DNA from: Adlercreutzia hattorii
Lineage (GTDB): Bacteria > Actinomycetota > Coriobacteriia > Coriobacteriales > Eggerthellaceae
Assembly (NCBI RefSeq): GCF_011405655.1
Contig: NZ_AP022829.1
Location: 1,349,001-1,413,000 of the forward strand
Reading direction: 5' to 3'
DNA length: 64,000 nucleotides
A program made the position numbers and the translations under genes. Below the pieces are notes generated by a model. It was not told the origin of the DNA and ran no database searches. It was given only the letters and a program-made list of their open reading frames with translations. Position 1 is the stretch's first letter; every line of letters begins with the position of its first letter. This document shows positions 9,001 to 14,910 of this stretch, in pieces.

Positions 9001-11682
9001 TGGACCAACGCCGAGCGCGACCTGACCATCCTCGTGGGCGCCGAGACGCCGGAGGACGAGAAGGGCGTGTGGCGCCGCGACTGGACCTTCACTCAGGATA
9101 TGCTGGAGGATCTGACCGGCCGCCACGACCTGTCCAAGGACGGCCTGGGCACGAACTACCCGTATCTGCCGCTGACTGCCACTCAGGCGCTGGACGTGGC
9201 CGATGACGACGAGAAGTTCTTCGATCAGAACGGCTACGAGTACGTGCCCGGCGCCGGCTTCGACGTGACCGACGAGAACGGCCACTGGCAGTTCCTGGCC
9301 TATGGCACCGGCCTGCACCAGGCCTCGTCCGATTCCGCCGCCTTCAAGGTGCTGTTCTCCTACCGCGCCGAAATCGTGAGCTACCCGGATGAGGACGTGT
9401 GGGCGCCCACGCTGCAGCACATCGGCACCGAGGACAACGACTGGGTCAACTCCGACTTCGACGACGAGACCCAGGCCCTGGCGCCGAACGTGGAAGATTC
9501 CGCCGGCCACGACGGCGACTACACCTTGCCGGCCACGGACAACCTGAACACGGCTCTGGCGAAGGCCGGCGACCTCATCGTGCTGACCCGTTTGGCCGAT
9601 GGCTCCGAGTCCTCCACGACCTCCGGCGCCTACGCCACCTACGCCTCCCAGCCGGGCGGCGACGAGGACGTGAGCTGCGACCACGTGGACGAGGATACCG
9701 TCGCCGCGGCGGCAGACGGCCTGTGCGATAAGTGCGGTCTGTGCCTGCACGAGAAGGACGAGAACGGCCTGTGCACGGTGGAGGATTGCAGCCATGTCGG
9801 CATGGAGTGCTGCGGCACCGCCACCGGCCCGGCCGACTCCGACGAGGGCGACAAGCCCGTCATCGACGTCACCAAGCCCGAGGGCGGCGACACCACCCAG
9901 CCGGGCGAGGGCGACGGCGGCGAGTCCGAGACCTTCACCACTCGCGTCATGACCGCCAGCGCCTCGGGTGCCCGGGCCGACGCCGGTGCCAGCGATGGCA
10001 GCAGCAACGGCAGCTACAGCGACGACTACGTGACCGAGATGCTCGCCTGGATCGCCACGGCCACCCAGGAGGATCTGGAGAAGATGGATCAGCAGCGCCA
10101 CGACGCCATCTTCGGCAAGCACCAGACCGACAAGAACGGCAAGCTGCTGTACCTGGATACCGTGATCGAGGACGGCAAGGAGGTTGAGAAGGTCAGCACC
10201 AACGCGACCAACTCCGTCACCGGCGAACCGAACCTGCCCTACTACGACAACACCGGTAGCCAGCGTCTCTACGAGGCCTACCAGGCCCGCATGGCGTCGC
10301 TCGTCGGCGACAACCAGTGGTTCGACCTGAACTGGTTCAGCTCCCTGGCCCACGGCTACGGCCTGTTCCGCATCGCCCAGGCGCACATCGCCGGTGTGGT
10401 GTGGCAGGACGAAAACTACAACGGCATCCAGGATGCCGGCGAGAACGTGCGCATCCCGAATGTGCCGGTGAGCCTGAAGCGCTACTGGTTCGGCACCGAC
10501 GCGACCGGCACCGGCTGGCATCTGGACGAGACGTTCAACCAGACTACTACCTCCGATGGCCAGGGCCACTGGATCTTCGACAACCTGGACGTCGCCGGCA
10601 AGCGCATGGTGAACGGCAAGGAGACCACGGTGCTCTACGGCTTCGAGGTGACGGTGGACGACCTGCCGAAGGGTTACGGCGTCACCCATATGAACCGCGG
10701 AACCGCCACCACCGACTCCGACCTGAACGAGGACACCAAGCTCATCGAGCCGGGCGATCCGCAGGGCGGCCTCATCGTGCTGGCCCAGCCCTCCGACCGT
10801 CGCGATCTGGTGGGCAACGGCGCCGCCTACATCCTGGGGCCGAATGGCACCGTGTGGGTGATCTCGCTGTCCGAGGATTCCGACTACAACGACACGGGCC
10901 TGGTGCCCTACGCGCTCGCGGCCATCGCCGGCGTGGTCTTCGACGATCCCGAGGCCGACGGCCTGCAGGGCGAGACGGCCGTGGCGGTGCCCGGGCAGAA
11001 GGTCTACCTCGACCGCATGGTCATCGACGTGGACGCCGTCGGCTTCAACGGCGCCTCCTACGCCCCGACGGCCCTTGCGGCCATAGAGGGCCAGAAGGTG
11101 CGCTCCGAGGACGGCTGGGCCGAGGTGGCCTCCATGGAGACCGACGTCGACGGCGCCTACCGCTTCGACGGCCTGCCCATGGTGGACGGCAACGACAAGC
11201 CCTACCTGTACCGGGTGCGCTCCTACATGCCCGACGGCAAGGAGTGGGTGGCCATCAACGTCGGCTCCGACGAGAACAACGACTCCGACTGGGGCGAGGC
11301 GGCCAACTCCGTGGTCGGCGCCGGCGGCCGGGTCGGCATCACGCCGGCCATGTCGGTGCTCGGCGCGTTCCAAACGGTGCGCACGACGCCCAACGCCTAC
11401 GGCCAGAAGTTCAACCTGCTGGTTCCCTACAACTGGGTGCCGGAGGACGGACGGTCGGTCGACCTCGGCATGACCGGCGACGCCGACGCGTGGCGCACCC
11501 TCGTGTTCACGACGCCGTGGGGCACCCGCCTGTTCTACGTGAAGCTCCCGCAGACCGGCGACGAGCTCCTGCCGTGGATGGTGGGGCTGGCCCTGGTCGC
11601 GGCCCTCGGCCTCGTTCTCGCCGTGGCCGCCCGCCGGCGCGACGATGACGACGAGGAGGAAGAAGAGACCCCTGAGGAGTAG
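1..11682 (+). CDS. Giant LPxTG-anchored SdrD/Cna-B repeat surface adhesin (5' end outside window)
   Basis: The frame is open from base 1, so the N-terminus and signal peptide lie to the left; about 3,893 codons are visible. At least ten SdrD/Cna-B-type modules open with a G-x-V/I-W-x-D core followed by Asp/Asn-rich loops of the D-x-N-x-D-G type, likely calcium-binding. They begin near bases 461, 1504, 2362, 3211, 4606, 5412, 6478, 8398, 10387 and 10924. A Pro/Glu/Thr-rich linker of PENPGETTDPENP repeats covers about 6930-7035. Cys-rich CxxC modules lie at about 7215-7720 and 9670-9820. The C-terminus has the sortase motif LPQTG (11545-11559), a hydrophobic helix and RRR, then an unusual acidic tail. 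The family builds stalk-like cell-wall adhesins. Ligand and exact fold are unknown; the surface location is well supported. Confidence 0.93.
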   Translation, partial: AAGDAAATDDTLAMASYRLPEPNLPEGHVLTVFHNGDKSSSPVWATNADSDAKRDIHRSAMVDGYDTAIVTSYPQFAATDKNGAITGADGKPVEQDDKGLAEKTGFIVTANSSTPAANTPYTFSMEGVAYDVANQVFKREHVNTGLFKAPTSQITGIVWDDTESDDNTAPDGVRADDEQGLVGETVLATQWHYVPKGAAAFAQIKTGDDAGLVEWVAADGTKSTDDTAKASAVGAWVQNIGFGSDWVTTKATIVKDPTDITDQGKVVCIPVVSNGENRADARNKMGVVAVKTYAAGGDQKVVADAKEAAGYKLVDVVDGEYVFDNLPTAVVVLDANSGIDEYFLAAYRVELAAPKNYLKSGYVKGERDPWHITTPHQPVSFADADATAKGLAVDSDVPGTKAGVAGNADELDITDGAIKALYQSWPIQHRYAADGSVRANDGQVILAEVNNGKTDGIQASFADIPVSNAMDTADAATYQWTHPVVTEVAGDVGEIAPAYRAIGGYVWKDNDYKDGIYNLIPGTYEDMVNTGMTIELKNPEKQPVPDRPTRLYLRQWYYDPDRTNGGNANPEADAPADHWFPVPQGAFTEYGNDRDWSPTETTKAPFYYKTVTTRNKSVTGKEADSYYQFDDLPVRVFTNGKEYLAGYTVAIRGNADFKPGNYEVQTSDYPVKNKLAAPNYLVDQWSSKGKANVRGTSSFAYRYGPETFPLVRSQKFSSNGDIHTMDSVIVLAGSTTADAKGARTGSTPYVVNSAEKNGDAPLASFDLAFGKNETRMNGGYIVPPSAPIEGYIWEDANYDGIRQEDVYDKDGNLVSEGERGIGGVRIRLTKYYLDDTDKTGGPDGTWKRTYSLDEDGNRVLDPYYPFTTSYGTDPEEDLELGQYRTDLVPTSFKKPDAQKLGEASDREYLCGYTVAVADTNPADLYQQVPNEAIAGYTLTRPHVAGDLDDVVAAGDAEGMRTESDAFRYYTSEGLDALDSTTKAFGLVNRFIDMQDSVPAMGDTDTNAAFKNRVPAGRADGMVIVAHEAVESSTNSRTRKKYKGVTYDTDENVQVQQGGDGGFIKIPETSVTDVVWDDSYSDQWAASNPALDRAERERSYDGIYQPAFENGLPGRTVALTQWHYVTHDLWKSFALRHAHLVYNLLTKEDLEKLGIDKMDPIEAMKTIDKSTDATLELAWQLLYDRAEQGAAGDVRAARGDEGSLGFWVRTRAFGGDVTWKNNGTAENPDWERVVTYNPTKTETVRDGKVQYVINGDGDRTVTTGPLGLDYLGNVVDDLDPGTYAFYNLPTSWVGCGDEVHKEIELAPRYVGKADAADAGTTLVNADKATDYPAGSAPMYGDTYSLASYEVEVDGLAHDGSDVEANGTSWMLTRYHAGKADEVESDVASTDRFGVVNFAKYEGDGKTVRLGRTVTDRTVIAAEGGLEIAGTRTSVGDVDGEEHGGRIVVASEGVTEGENKTKLAHASDFARVSTEQLVRPDAPLYGVAAYDWLTVDMETVVVDSIPDGNGGAWEHKVPLPKVVQGGDMGMVHPTLQSISGVLWNDENNNGIQDVTFDENGNVVEEEEALDGYEVTLERYYFDGANWVPDTTKWAAGNTASAAVTTTDRVLIERDTDKAKPTELGEDIDGALTGTPDLYRSGTYRFDNLETAGLRNVNGADTWVVYGYKVRVSDPRVAENELFRAKYHLTGAGYRENSDLTGDNKLVEPDEFIILLETVADDGTTPNGLASHESNIVYAPVSNNDDQTPNLVLDENGNPELDADGKVQVKDPMTATVGGKTLVAYDLMMGASRDHNDGGLIKPPAYAIDGYVWEDADYDGLYNYNTETRVTTEKDGTKTEADYLEYGYNGKQVILKQYVLGADGTWKPNPHFGNDGNVMAEKMAGGVTEAKTDTLNPTSGTYKVRNEAGQMVDASPADRLTFTVPNSTYLGGGKVAVLTGDNENLKALAKDGTTELHDVSGYYLFDELPTAVRTWNPTTGKYEYALASYTVEVNGEKGDDGMSSLLVTTFEAETTAHDVVNSRVQPMVTAEEQDPGTNSDGMVDVWSRYETNNYPVFLDEQNIQTADEVHSDGSCTIKECETVEGEISKNNAAWRIVLAGLADGASWANQRTAYGWSEKHEAVDANGRPTTETVTGTFDYDFAIGQNQNAMNAGFVPPDRSSLVGQAWYDEDYDGKNDSDTSDDRIDTDDRDKTEQGVEGLRVILTQYYFVPTYDNHGNQLLEDEDNNVFYLDTEHATDDYPNGVLRLVENRGKNVVEGDGGKVYLVRSGRTYDYDALYKAGVRELKDSGYWVENTNFNGGRQYKDGEDVEAPEVPTTPTDPENPGETTDPENPNPENPGETTDPENPGTGEGGDTGGDTGEDAGTRAVSEPAMSGFALARFAVRAAAEGAEGFADGESTEVTDPGDAECTHENKTYTGNGDGTHNWTCDGEDCTGSATNEPCSDGDGDGKCDGCGDCLHLHDRTCTYKDADAHTVTCADCNAVLGEEPHADANGNGLCDGCNADICQHAELEWKDNFDNTHTSTCKICGKKTSTAAHVDVKHNEAAAPGATTPEGPDGRCDICGGLVIEDHQLWTYTDAEGIYDFDNLPGYVLVSSEVDHPAAPGEDISKVYQPYGVANANGTALSTSDLVALQKRPVSVGMIRQLTASEIVSLSASQVEAIKADADMMAAFEARQTELEVADPAFTSATPYLTGYAIKVVDDSGEYVASRFHVEGAGTGDNSDLTSFESSLTDNVNAENEKINEVYAVVAEKIADDADLNGGILSSAYAVRYLKTNYDLANRMYYKRAFDAGLTKQLPVLIDGNVWNDVNSDGLMDEEEDRIEGAVVRLVRYWYDETGIGYWEKVPGQTPGGDGSFENSGLTREEYDEIVAMADPFKLDEGQTMTSEEQKAAADAMVAYISELYASVAAMPEGAERAEAATKNLMKLNVLYHNHTEFLTSYMEVVPGEDTDDTDNTDNTGNTDNTGNGGEPTTQADDDAAGGGTGNGDEPAGVEELVIYSAWTNAERDLTILVGAETPEDEKGVWRRDWTFTQDMLEDLTGRHDLSKDGLGTNYPYLPLTATQALDVADDDEKFFDQNGYEYVPGAGFDVTDENGHWQFLAYGTGLHQASSDSAAFKVLFSYRAEIVSYPDEDVWAPTLQHIGTEDNDWVNSDFDDETQALAPNVEDSAGHDGDYTLPATDNLNTALAKAGDLIVLTRLADGSESSTTSGAYATYASQPGGDEDVSCDHVDEDTVAAAADGLCDKCGLCLHEKDENGLCTVEDCSHVGMECCGTATGPADSDEGDKPVIDVTKPEGGDTTQPGEGDGGESETFTTRVMTASASGARADAGASDGSSNGSYSDDYVTEMLAWIATATQEDLEKMDQQRHDAIFGKHQTDKNGKLLYLDTVIEDGKEVEKVSTNATNSVTGEPNLPYYDNTGSQRLYEAYQARMASLVGDNQWFDLNWFSSLAHGYGLFRIAQAHIAGVVWQDENYNGIQDAGENVRIPNVPVSLKRYWFGTDATGTGWHLDETFNQTTTSDGQGHWIFDNLDVAGKRMVNGKETTVLYGFEVTVDDLPKGYGVTHMNRGTATTDSDLNEDTKLIEPGDPQGGLIVLAQPSDRRDLVGNGAAYILGPNGTVWVISLSEDSDYNDTGLVPYALAAIAGVVFDDPEADGLQGETAVAVPGQKVYLDRMVIDVDAVGFNGASYAPTALAAIEGQKVRSEDGWAEVASMETDVDGAYRFDGLPMVDGNDKPYLYRVRSYMPDGKEWVAINVGSDENNDSDWGEAANSVVGAGGRVGITPAMSVLGAFQTVRTTPNAYGQKFNLLVPYNWVPEDGRSVDLGMTGDADAWRTLVFTTPWGTRLFYVKLPQTGDELLPWMVGLALVAALGLVLAVAARRRDDDDEEEEETPEE
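6930..7035 (+). repeat. Pro/Glu/Thr linker repeats in the giant adhesin
   Basis: Imperfect tandem repeats encode PENPGETTDPENP-type units. The string looks like a flexible or extended cell-wall linker placed just before the Cys-rich modules. Confidence 0.8.
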
Positions 11683-11690
11683 GGGAGACC

Positions 11691-11722
11691 GCCGGGGCGG
11701 ACGGAGCGCCCTCCGCCCCGGC
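11691..11722 (+). terminator. Hairpin after the giant adhesin gene
   Basis: A perfect 11-bp inverted repeat (GCCGGGGCGGA at 11691-11701 and TCCGCCCCGGC at 11712-11722) with a 10-nt loop starts 8 bases after the stop codon. There is no clear T-tract, so it may act as an RNA 3'-end or stability hairpin rather than a classical intrinsic terminator. Confidence 0.5.
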
Positions 11723-11743
11723 ACCTGAGACCTTTCCGAGTAG

Positions 11744-11787
11744 GCAGACTGCTTCGCGGAACCCTGATTACCCGCGAAGTCACCTGC
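11744..11787. repeat. 44-nt hairpin element, copy 1
   Basis: The stem is CTTCGCGG (11752-11759) with CCGCGAAG (11772-11779) around the 12-nt loop AACCCTGATTAC. Outer GCAG and CTGC ends can also pair. The second copy at 11860-11903 has the same length, loop and ends but a different stem. Confidence 0.75.
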
Positions 11788-11795
11788 CGAAGCCC

Positions 11796-11833
11796 GCCGG
11801 CTGCCGCCGCTTATGCGCGCGGCGGCAGCCGGC
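11796..11833. repeat. 15-bp perfect hairpin between the two 44-nt elements
   Basis: GCCGGCTGCCGCCGC (11796-11810) pairs perfectly with 11819-11833 around an 8-nt loop. There is no T-tract on either side. It is probably part of the same structured intergenic transcript, or a factor-dependent end point. Confidence 0.6.
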
Positions 11834-11859
11834 ACATCATATATGCCATCTCCGATGAA

Positions 11860-11903
11860 GCAGACGGCCCCGCGGAATCCTGATTACCCGCGGGGCCACC
11901 TGC
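11860..11903. repeat. 44-nt hairpin element, copy 2
   Basis: The stem is GGCCCCGCGG (11866-11875) with CCGCGGGGCC (11888-11897) around the loop AATCCTGATTAC. Compared with copy 1, both arms of the stem have changed together while the loop is kept. It lies 67 bases before azlC. Confidence 0.75.
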
Positions 11904-11957
11904 TATTTAGGGGTTGTGAAATCGGGGGAAGGGTCTTTCAAAAATCTGCGAGTCGAT

Positions 11958-11963
11958 TATCAT
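11958..11963 (+). promoter_or_regulatory. -10 element of azlC (possible leaderless start)
   Basis: TATCAT is followed by 7 nt and then the azlC ATG. No convincing Shine-Dalgarno sequence lies between, which suggests transcription starts at or next to the start codon. Confidence 0.5.
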
Positions 11964-11970
11964 AGGCGTC

Positions 11971-12759
11971 ATGTTTTCTCGCGAGCACATACTTTCGGCG
12001 TTCTCCGCCGCCGTTCCCATCATGCTGGGCTATGTGGCCATTGGCCTTCCCTGCGGCATTTTGGGGAACACCATCGGGCTGAATCCCTTGCAGGTGGCGC
12101 TTCTGTCCATCCTTCTGTACTCGGGCGCCGGCCAGTTCATGATTCCCAACATGTTCCTCGCCGGCTCTTCGGTGGCGGCCATCACGGCGTCGGTGTCCCT
12201 CGTGAACACGCGCCAGATGCTCTACGCCGCCTCCTTCGCGCCCCAGTGCGCTGCAAGCCCCCGTTGGCTTGCGGCCCTGTTCGCCGCATCGGTGACTGAC
12301 GAGTCCTACGGCGTGAACACGGCGCGCTTCGCCGAGGGCAACTGGTCGGTGGATCGGGCGCTCATGGTGAACCTGTTCTCCCAAAGCTCCTGGACGATCT
12401 CGAACATCGTGGGCTGCGCGGTGGGGGCGGCCGTCGACATCCCCGTGCCCATCGCCGCCTTCGCCATGACGGCCATCTTCATCTGCCTGCTCGTCACCCA
12501 GAAGTTCACCTCCGCCAATATCGTCGCCATGATTGTGGCGATGCTCGGCGTGTACCTGTGCAAGGCGCTCGGGCTTACCGGGCCGGCCATTCTCATCGGC
12601 GCTGTTGCCGGTGTCGTGTGCGCCCTGGCGTTCTCGGCGCTGTTCCCGCGCCGTCCCGTCACGGCAAGCGCTCCCGGTACTGATCCCGTAGGGGGCGACC
12701 TTGGTCGCCCCTCCTCGAGTGGGGACTCCTCGCCTGATGAGGGCGGTGAGCGCCGATGA
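11971..12759 (+). CDS. azlC: AzlC family branched-chain amino acid permease, large subunit
   Basis: This 262-residue membrane protein has the AzlC pattern: an N-terminal AVPIMLGYVAIGLPCG segment, a GQFMIPNMFLAGSS segment and several hydrophobic helices. AzlC works with the small AzlD protein to export branched-chain amino acids or analogues; azlD follows with a 4-base overlap. The ATG at 11971 sits 7 nt after a TATCAT hexamer and has no ribosome site. The last roughly 26 residues are hydrophilic and are encoded by a dispersed palindromic repeat (12684-12714), so the tail was probably gained by repeat insertion. Substrate specificity cannot be read from sequence. Confidence 0.88.
   Translation: MFSREHILSAFSAAVPIMLGYVAIGLPCGILGNTIGLNPLQVALLSILLYSGAGQFMIPNMFLAGSSVAAITASVSLVNTRQMLYAASFAPQCAASPRWLAALFAASVTDESYGVNTARFAEGNWSVDRALMVNLFSQSSWTISNIVGCAVGAAVDIPVPIAAFAMTAIFICLLVTQKFTSANIVAMIVAMLGVYLCKALGLTGPAILIGAVAGVVCALAFSALFPRRPVTASAPGTDPVGGDLGRPSSSGDSSPDEGGERR
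12684..12714 (+). repeat. Single copy of the GTAGGGG palindromic repeat inside azlC
   Basis: CCGTAGGGGGCGACC is followed by its inverted partner GGTCGCCCC. The same sequence family occurs in intergenic pairs at 16847, 34703, 36549, 50582 and 51174. Here it is translated as the C-terminal tail of AzlC. Confidence 0.85.
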
Positions 12760-13085
12760 GCTGGGAGCAGTTCTGGTTCGTTCTCATCGGGTGCGTGCTG
12801 GCCATGTGGGCCTGTCGCGTCATCCCGCTGTTTCTGCTGAAGGGCCGCGAGCTGCCCCCGCGCCTCGCCCAGGCCCTCGGCTTCATCCCGCCCGCGGCGT
12901 TCGCGGCGCTTGTGGCCAACGACCTTCTGAACCCCGGCATGTTCGACGCGGGCGTGTGGCCGGCGGCCATCCCGCTCGTGGCCGCTGTGGCATCGGCGCT
13001 CGTGGCCGTGAAGACCAAGTCGCTTCTGTGGACCGCCGTGGCTGGCGTGGCCGTTTACGCGGCGCTCGCCTTCTTCGCTGTGTAG
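12756..13085 (+). CDS. azlD: AzlD family small subunit of branched-chain amino acid exporter
   Basis: This 109-residue protein has three to four hydrophobic helices and the AzlD feature CRVIPLFLL near the N-terminus, then a PRLAQALGFIPPAAFAAL segment. Its ATG overlaps the azlC stop by four bases (ATGA), which points to translational coupling and one-to-one production with AzlC. The pair would form the exporter in the cytoplasmic membrane. The stop is followed at once by the ribosome site of the ABC exporter gene, so the four genes probably share a transcript. Confidence 0.88.
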   Translation: MSWEQFWFVLIGCVLAMWACRVIPLFLLKGRELPPRLAQALGFIPPAAFAALVANDLLNPGMFDAGVWPAAIPLVAAVASALVAVKTKSLLWTAVAGVAVYAALAFFAV

Positions 13086-13098
13086 GGGAGGGGCAGCC

Positions 13099-14910
13099 TT
13101 GGGCGTGATCCGGTTTCTCGGGCAGCACAAGGGGGCGGTGGCGCTCGTTATGCTGCTTCTGCTCCTGAAGGCCGGCTGCGAGCTGGCCATCCCGGTGCTC
13201 ACCTCGCAGATCGTCGATGTGGGCATCGCCCAGTCGGGCGTGGAGGATCTCGACGTTCTTGCGGGCTACAAGGCGGCCGGCGTCGATCTGTTCCCCATTC
13301 AGATGGCCTATCTCCTGCGCATCGGCGGCCTCATGCTGCTCGCCGCCGCCGGCTCCATGGTGCTCGATGTGGCCGCCGGCTTCGTGTCGGCCCGCACCGG
13401 CGCCAAGATCGGCCGCGACTTGCGCCGGCGCCTGTTCGCGCGGGTGGTGGCCTTCTCCGATGCCGAGATCAACCAGTTCTCGGCGGCCTCGCTCATCACG
13501 CGCGGCACCAACGATGTCACCCTCATCCAGAACGTGTGCACCATGGTGATGCGCATGGTGCTCTACGCCCCCATCCTCGCCATCGGCGGCGTGGTCATGG
13601 TCATGGTCACCAACCCCCAGTTGGGGTGGATCGTCGTGCTCGCCGTGGCCATGGTCTTCGCGGTCATCGCCGTTCTGTTCCGCTTCACGCTGCCGCGGTT
13701 CAAAATCATGCAGACGCTCATCGATCGCGTGAACCTCGTGGCCCGCGAGATGCTGAACGGCCTGTCGGTGGTGCGCGCCTTCAACCGCGAGGGCTTCGAG
13801 GAGAACCGCTTCGACGCCGCCTCGCGCAAGCTGCGTGATACCCAGCTGTTCACCAACCGCGCCATGGCCTTCATGATGCCCACCATGATGCTTGTGATGA
13901 ACCTCACCTCGGTGGCCATCGTGTGGTTCGGCGCTCAGGGCGTGGCCGCGGGCACCATGCAGACCGGCGATCTCATCGCGTTCATCACCTACGCCATGGT
14001 CATCATCATGGGCTGCCTCATCATGGGGATGGTGTCCATCATGCTGCCCCGCGCCGACGTGGCCGCCCAGCGCCTGAGCGAGGTGCTCGCGACCGAGCCC
14101 ACCGTCCGCGATCCCGAGGCGCCGACTCGCGTGCGATCCGATGCCGCAGCGGGCGTGCGCATCACTTTCGACGACGTCTCCTTCCGCTACACCGACGACG
14201 GCGATCCGGCGCTCTCCCATGTGTCGTTCACGGCCGAGCCCGGCACCACGCTGGCCATCGTAGGCCCCACCGGTTCGGGCAAATCCACCATCGTGAAGCT
14301 CATCGAGCGCTTCTACGACCCGACGGAGGGCTCCGTCACCCTCGACGGCGCCGATCTGCGCGCGCTTTCCCAGGCCGACCTGCGGGCGTGCTTCGGCTAT
14401 GTGCCCCAGAAGGCCTTCCTGTTCGAGGGCACGGTGGAAAGCAACATCGCCTACGGAGACGAGAGCGCCGACGAGGCGGCCATCCGCGGCGCCCTTGAGG
14501 TGGCCTGCGCCCTGGATTTCGTGGAAGCGCGCGAGGGAGGCCTTTCCGCTCCCATTGCCCAGGGAGGCGACAACGTCTCCGGCGGCCAGCGCCAGCGGCT
14601 TTCCATGGCCCGCGCCCTCGTGCGGCGGCCGCGCGCCTACCTGTTCGACGACTGCTTCTCGGCGCTCGACTACGCCACGGACGCCCGCGTGCGCGCCGCG
14701 CTGCCCGCCTGGGCCGCCGGTTCCACCGTGATCCTCGTGGCCCAGCGCATCTCCACGGTGCTTGCGGCCGATCGCATCGTGGTGCTCGACGAGGGGCGCG
14801 TCGCCGGCGTGGGCACCCATGCCGAGCTTATGGAGAGTTGCCCCGAGTACCGCGAAATCGCCCTGTCGCAGCTTTCCGAGGAAGAACTTGCCGAAGGGGG
14901 TGCGCGATGA
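13099..14910 (+). CDS. ABC exporter half-transporter with degenerate ATP site (BmrC/LmrC-like)
   Basis: This 603-residue protein has an N-terminal six-helix type IV exporter domain and a C-terminal nucleotide-binding domain. Walker A is GPTGSGKST, the signature is VSGGQRQR and Walker B is YLFDDCFSALD. In Walker B the usual catalytic Glu is Asp, as in the inactive half of heterodimeric multidrug exporters such as BmrCD and TM287/288. The start is TTG at 13099, chosen because AGGGGAGGGG lies 5 nt upstream; a GTG at 13105 is possible. The gene overlaps the next one by four bases. Expected role: export of hydrophobic drugs, lipids or peptides as a heterodimer with its neighbour. The substrate is unknown. 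Confidence 0.88.
   Translation: MGVIRFLGQHKGAVALVMLLLLLKAGCELAIPVLTSQIVDVGIAQSGVEDLDVLAGYKAAGVDLFPIQMAYLLRIGGLMLLAAAGSMVLDVAAGFVSARTGAKIGRDLRRRLFARVVAFSDAEINQFSAASLITRGTNDVTLIQNVCTMVMRMVLYAPILAIGGVVMVMVTNPQLGWIVVLAVAMVFAVIAVLFRFTLPRFKIMQTLIDRVNLVAREMLNGLSVVRAFNREGFEENRFDAASRKLRDTQLFTNRAMAFMMPTMMLVMNLTSVAIVWFGAQGVAAGTMQTGDLIAFITYAMVIIMGCLIMGMVSIMLPRADVAAQRLSEVLATEPTVRDPEAPTRVRSDAAAGVRITFDDVSFRYTDDGDPALSHVSFTAEPGTTLAIVGPTGSGKSTIVKLIERFYDPTEGSVTLDGADLRALSQADLRACFGYVPQKAFLFEGTVESNIAYGDESADEAAIRGALEVACALDFVEAREGGLSAPIAQGGDNVSGGQRQRLSMARALVRRPRAYLFDDCFSALDYATDARVRAALPAWAAGSTVILVAQRISTVLAADRIVVLDEGRVAGVGTHAELMESCPEYREIALSQLSEEELAEGGAR

Noticed and set aside
7711-11835. A 1,374-codon open frame on the minus strand under the giant adhesin
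   Set aside because: It is the mirror of a GC-rich coding frame, its product is His/Gly/Val-rich low-complexity sequence without domains, and the plus strand has clear SdrD modules and LPQTG.
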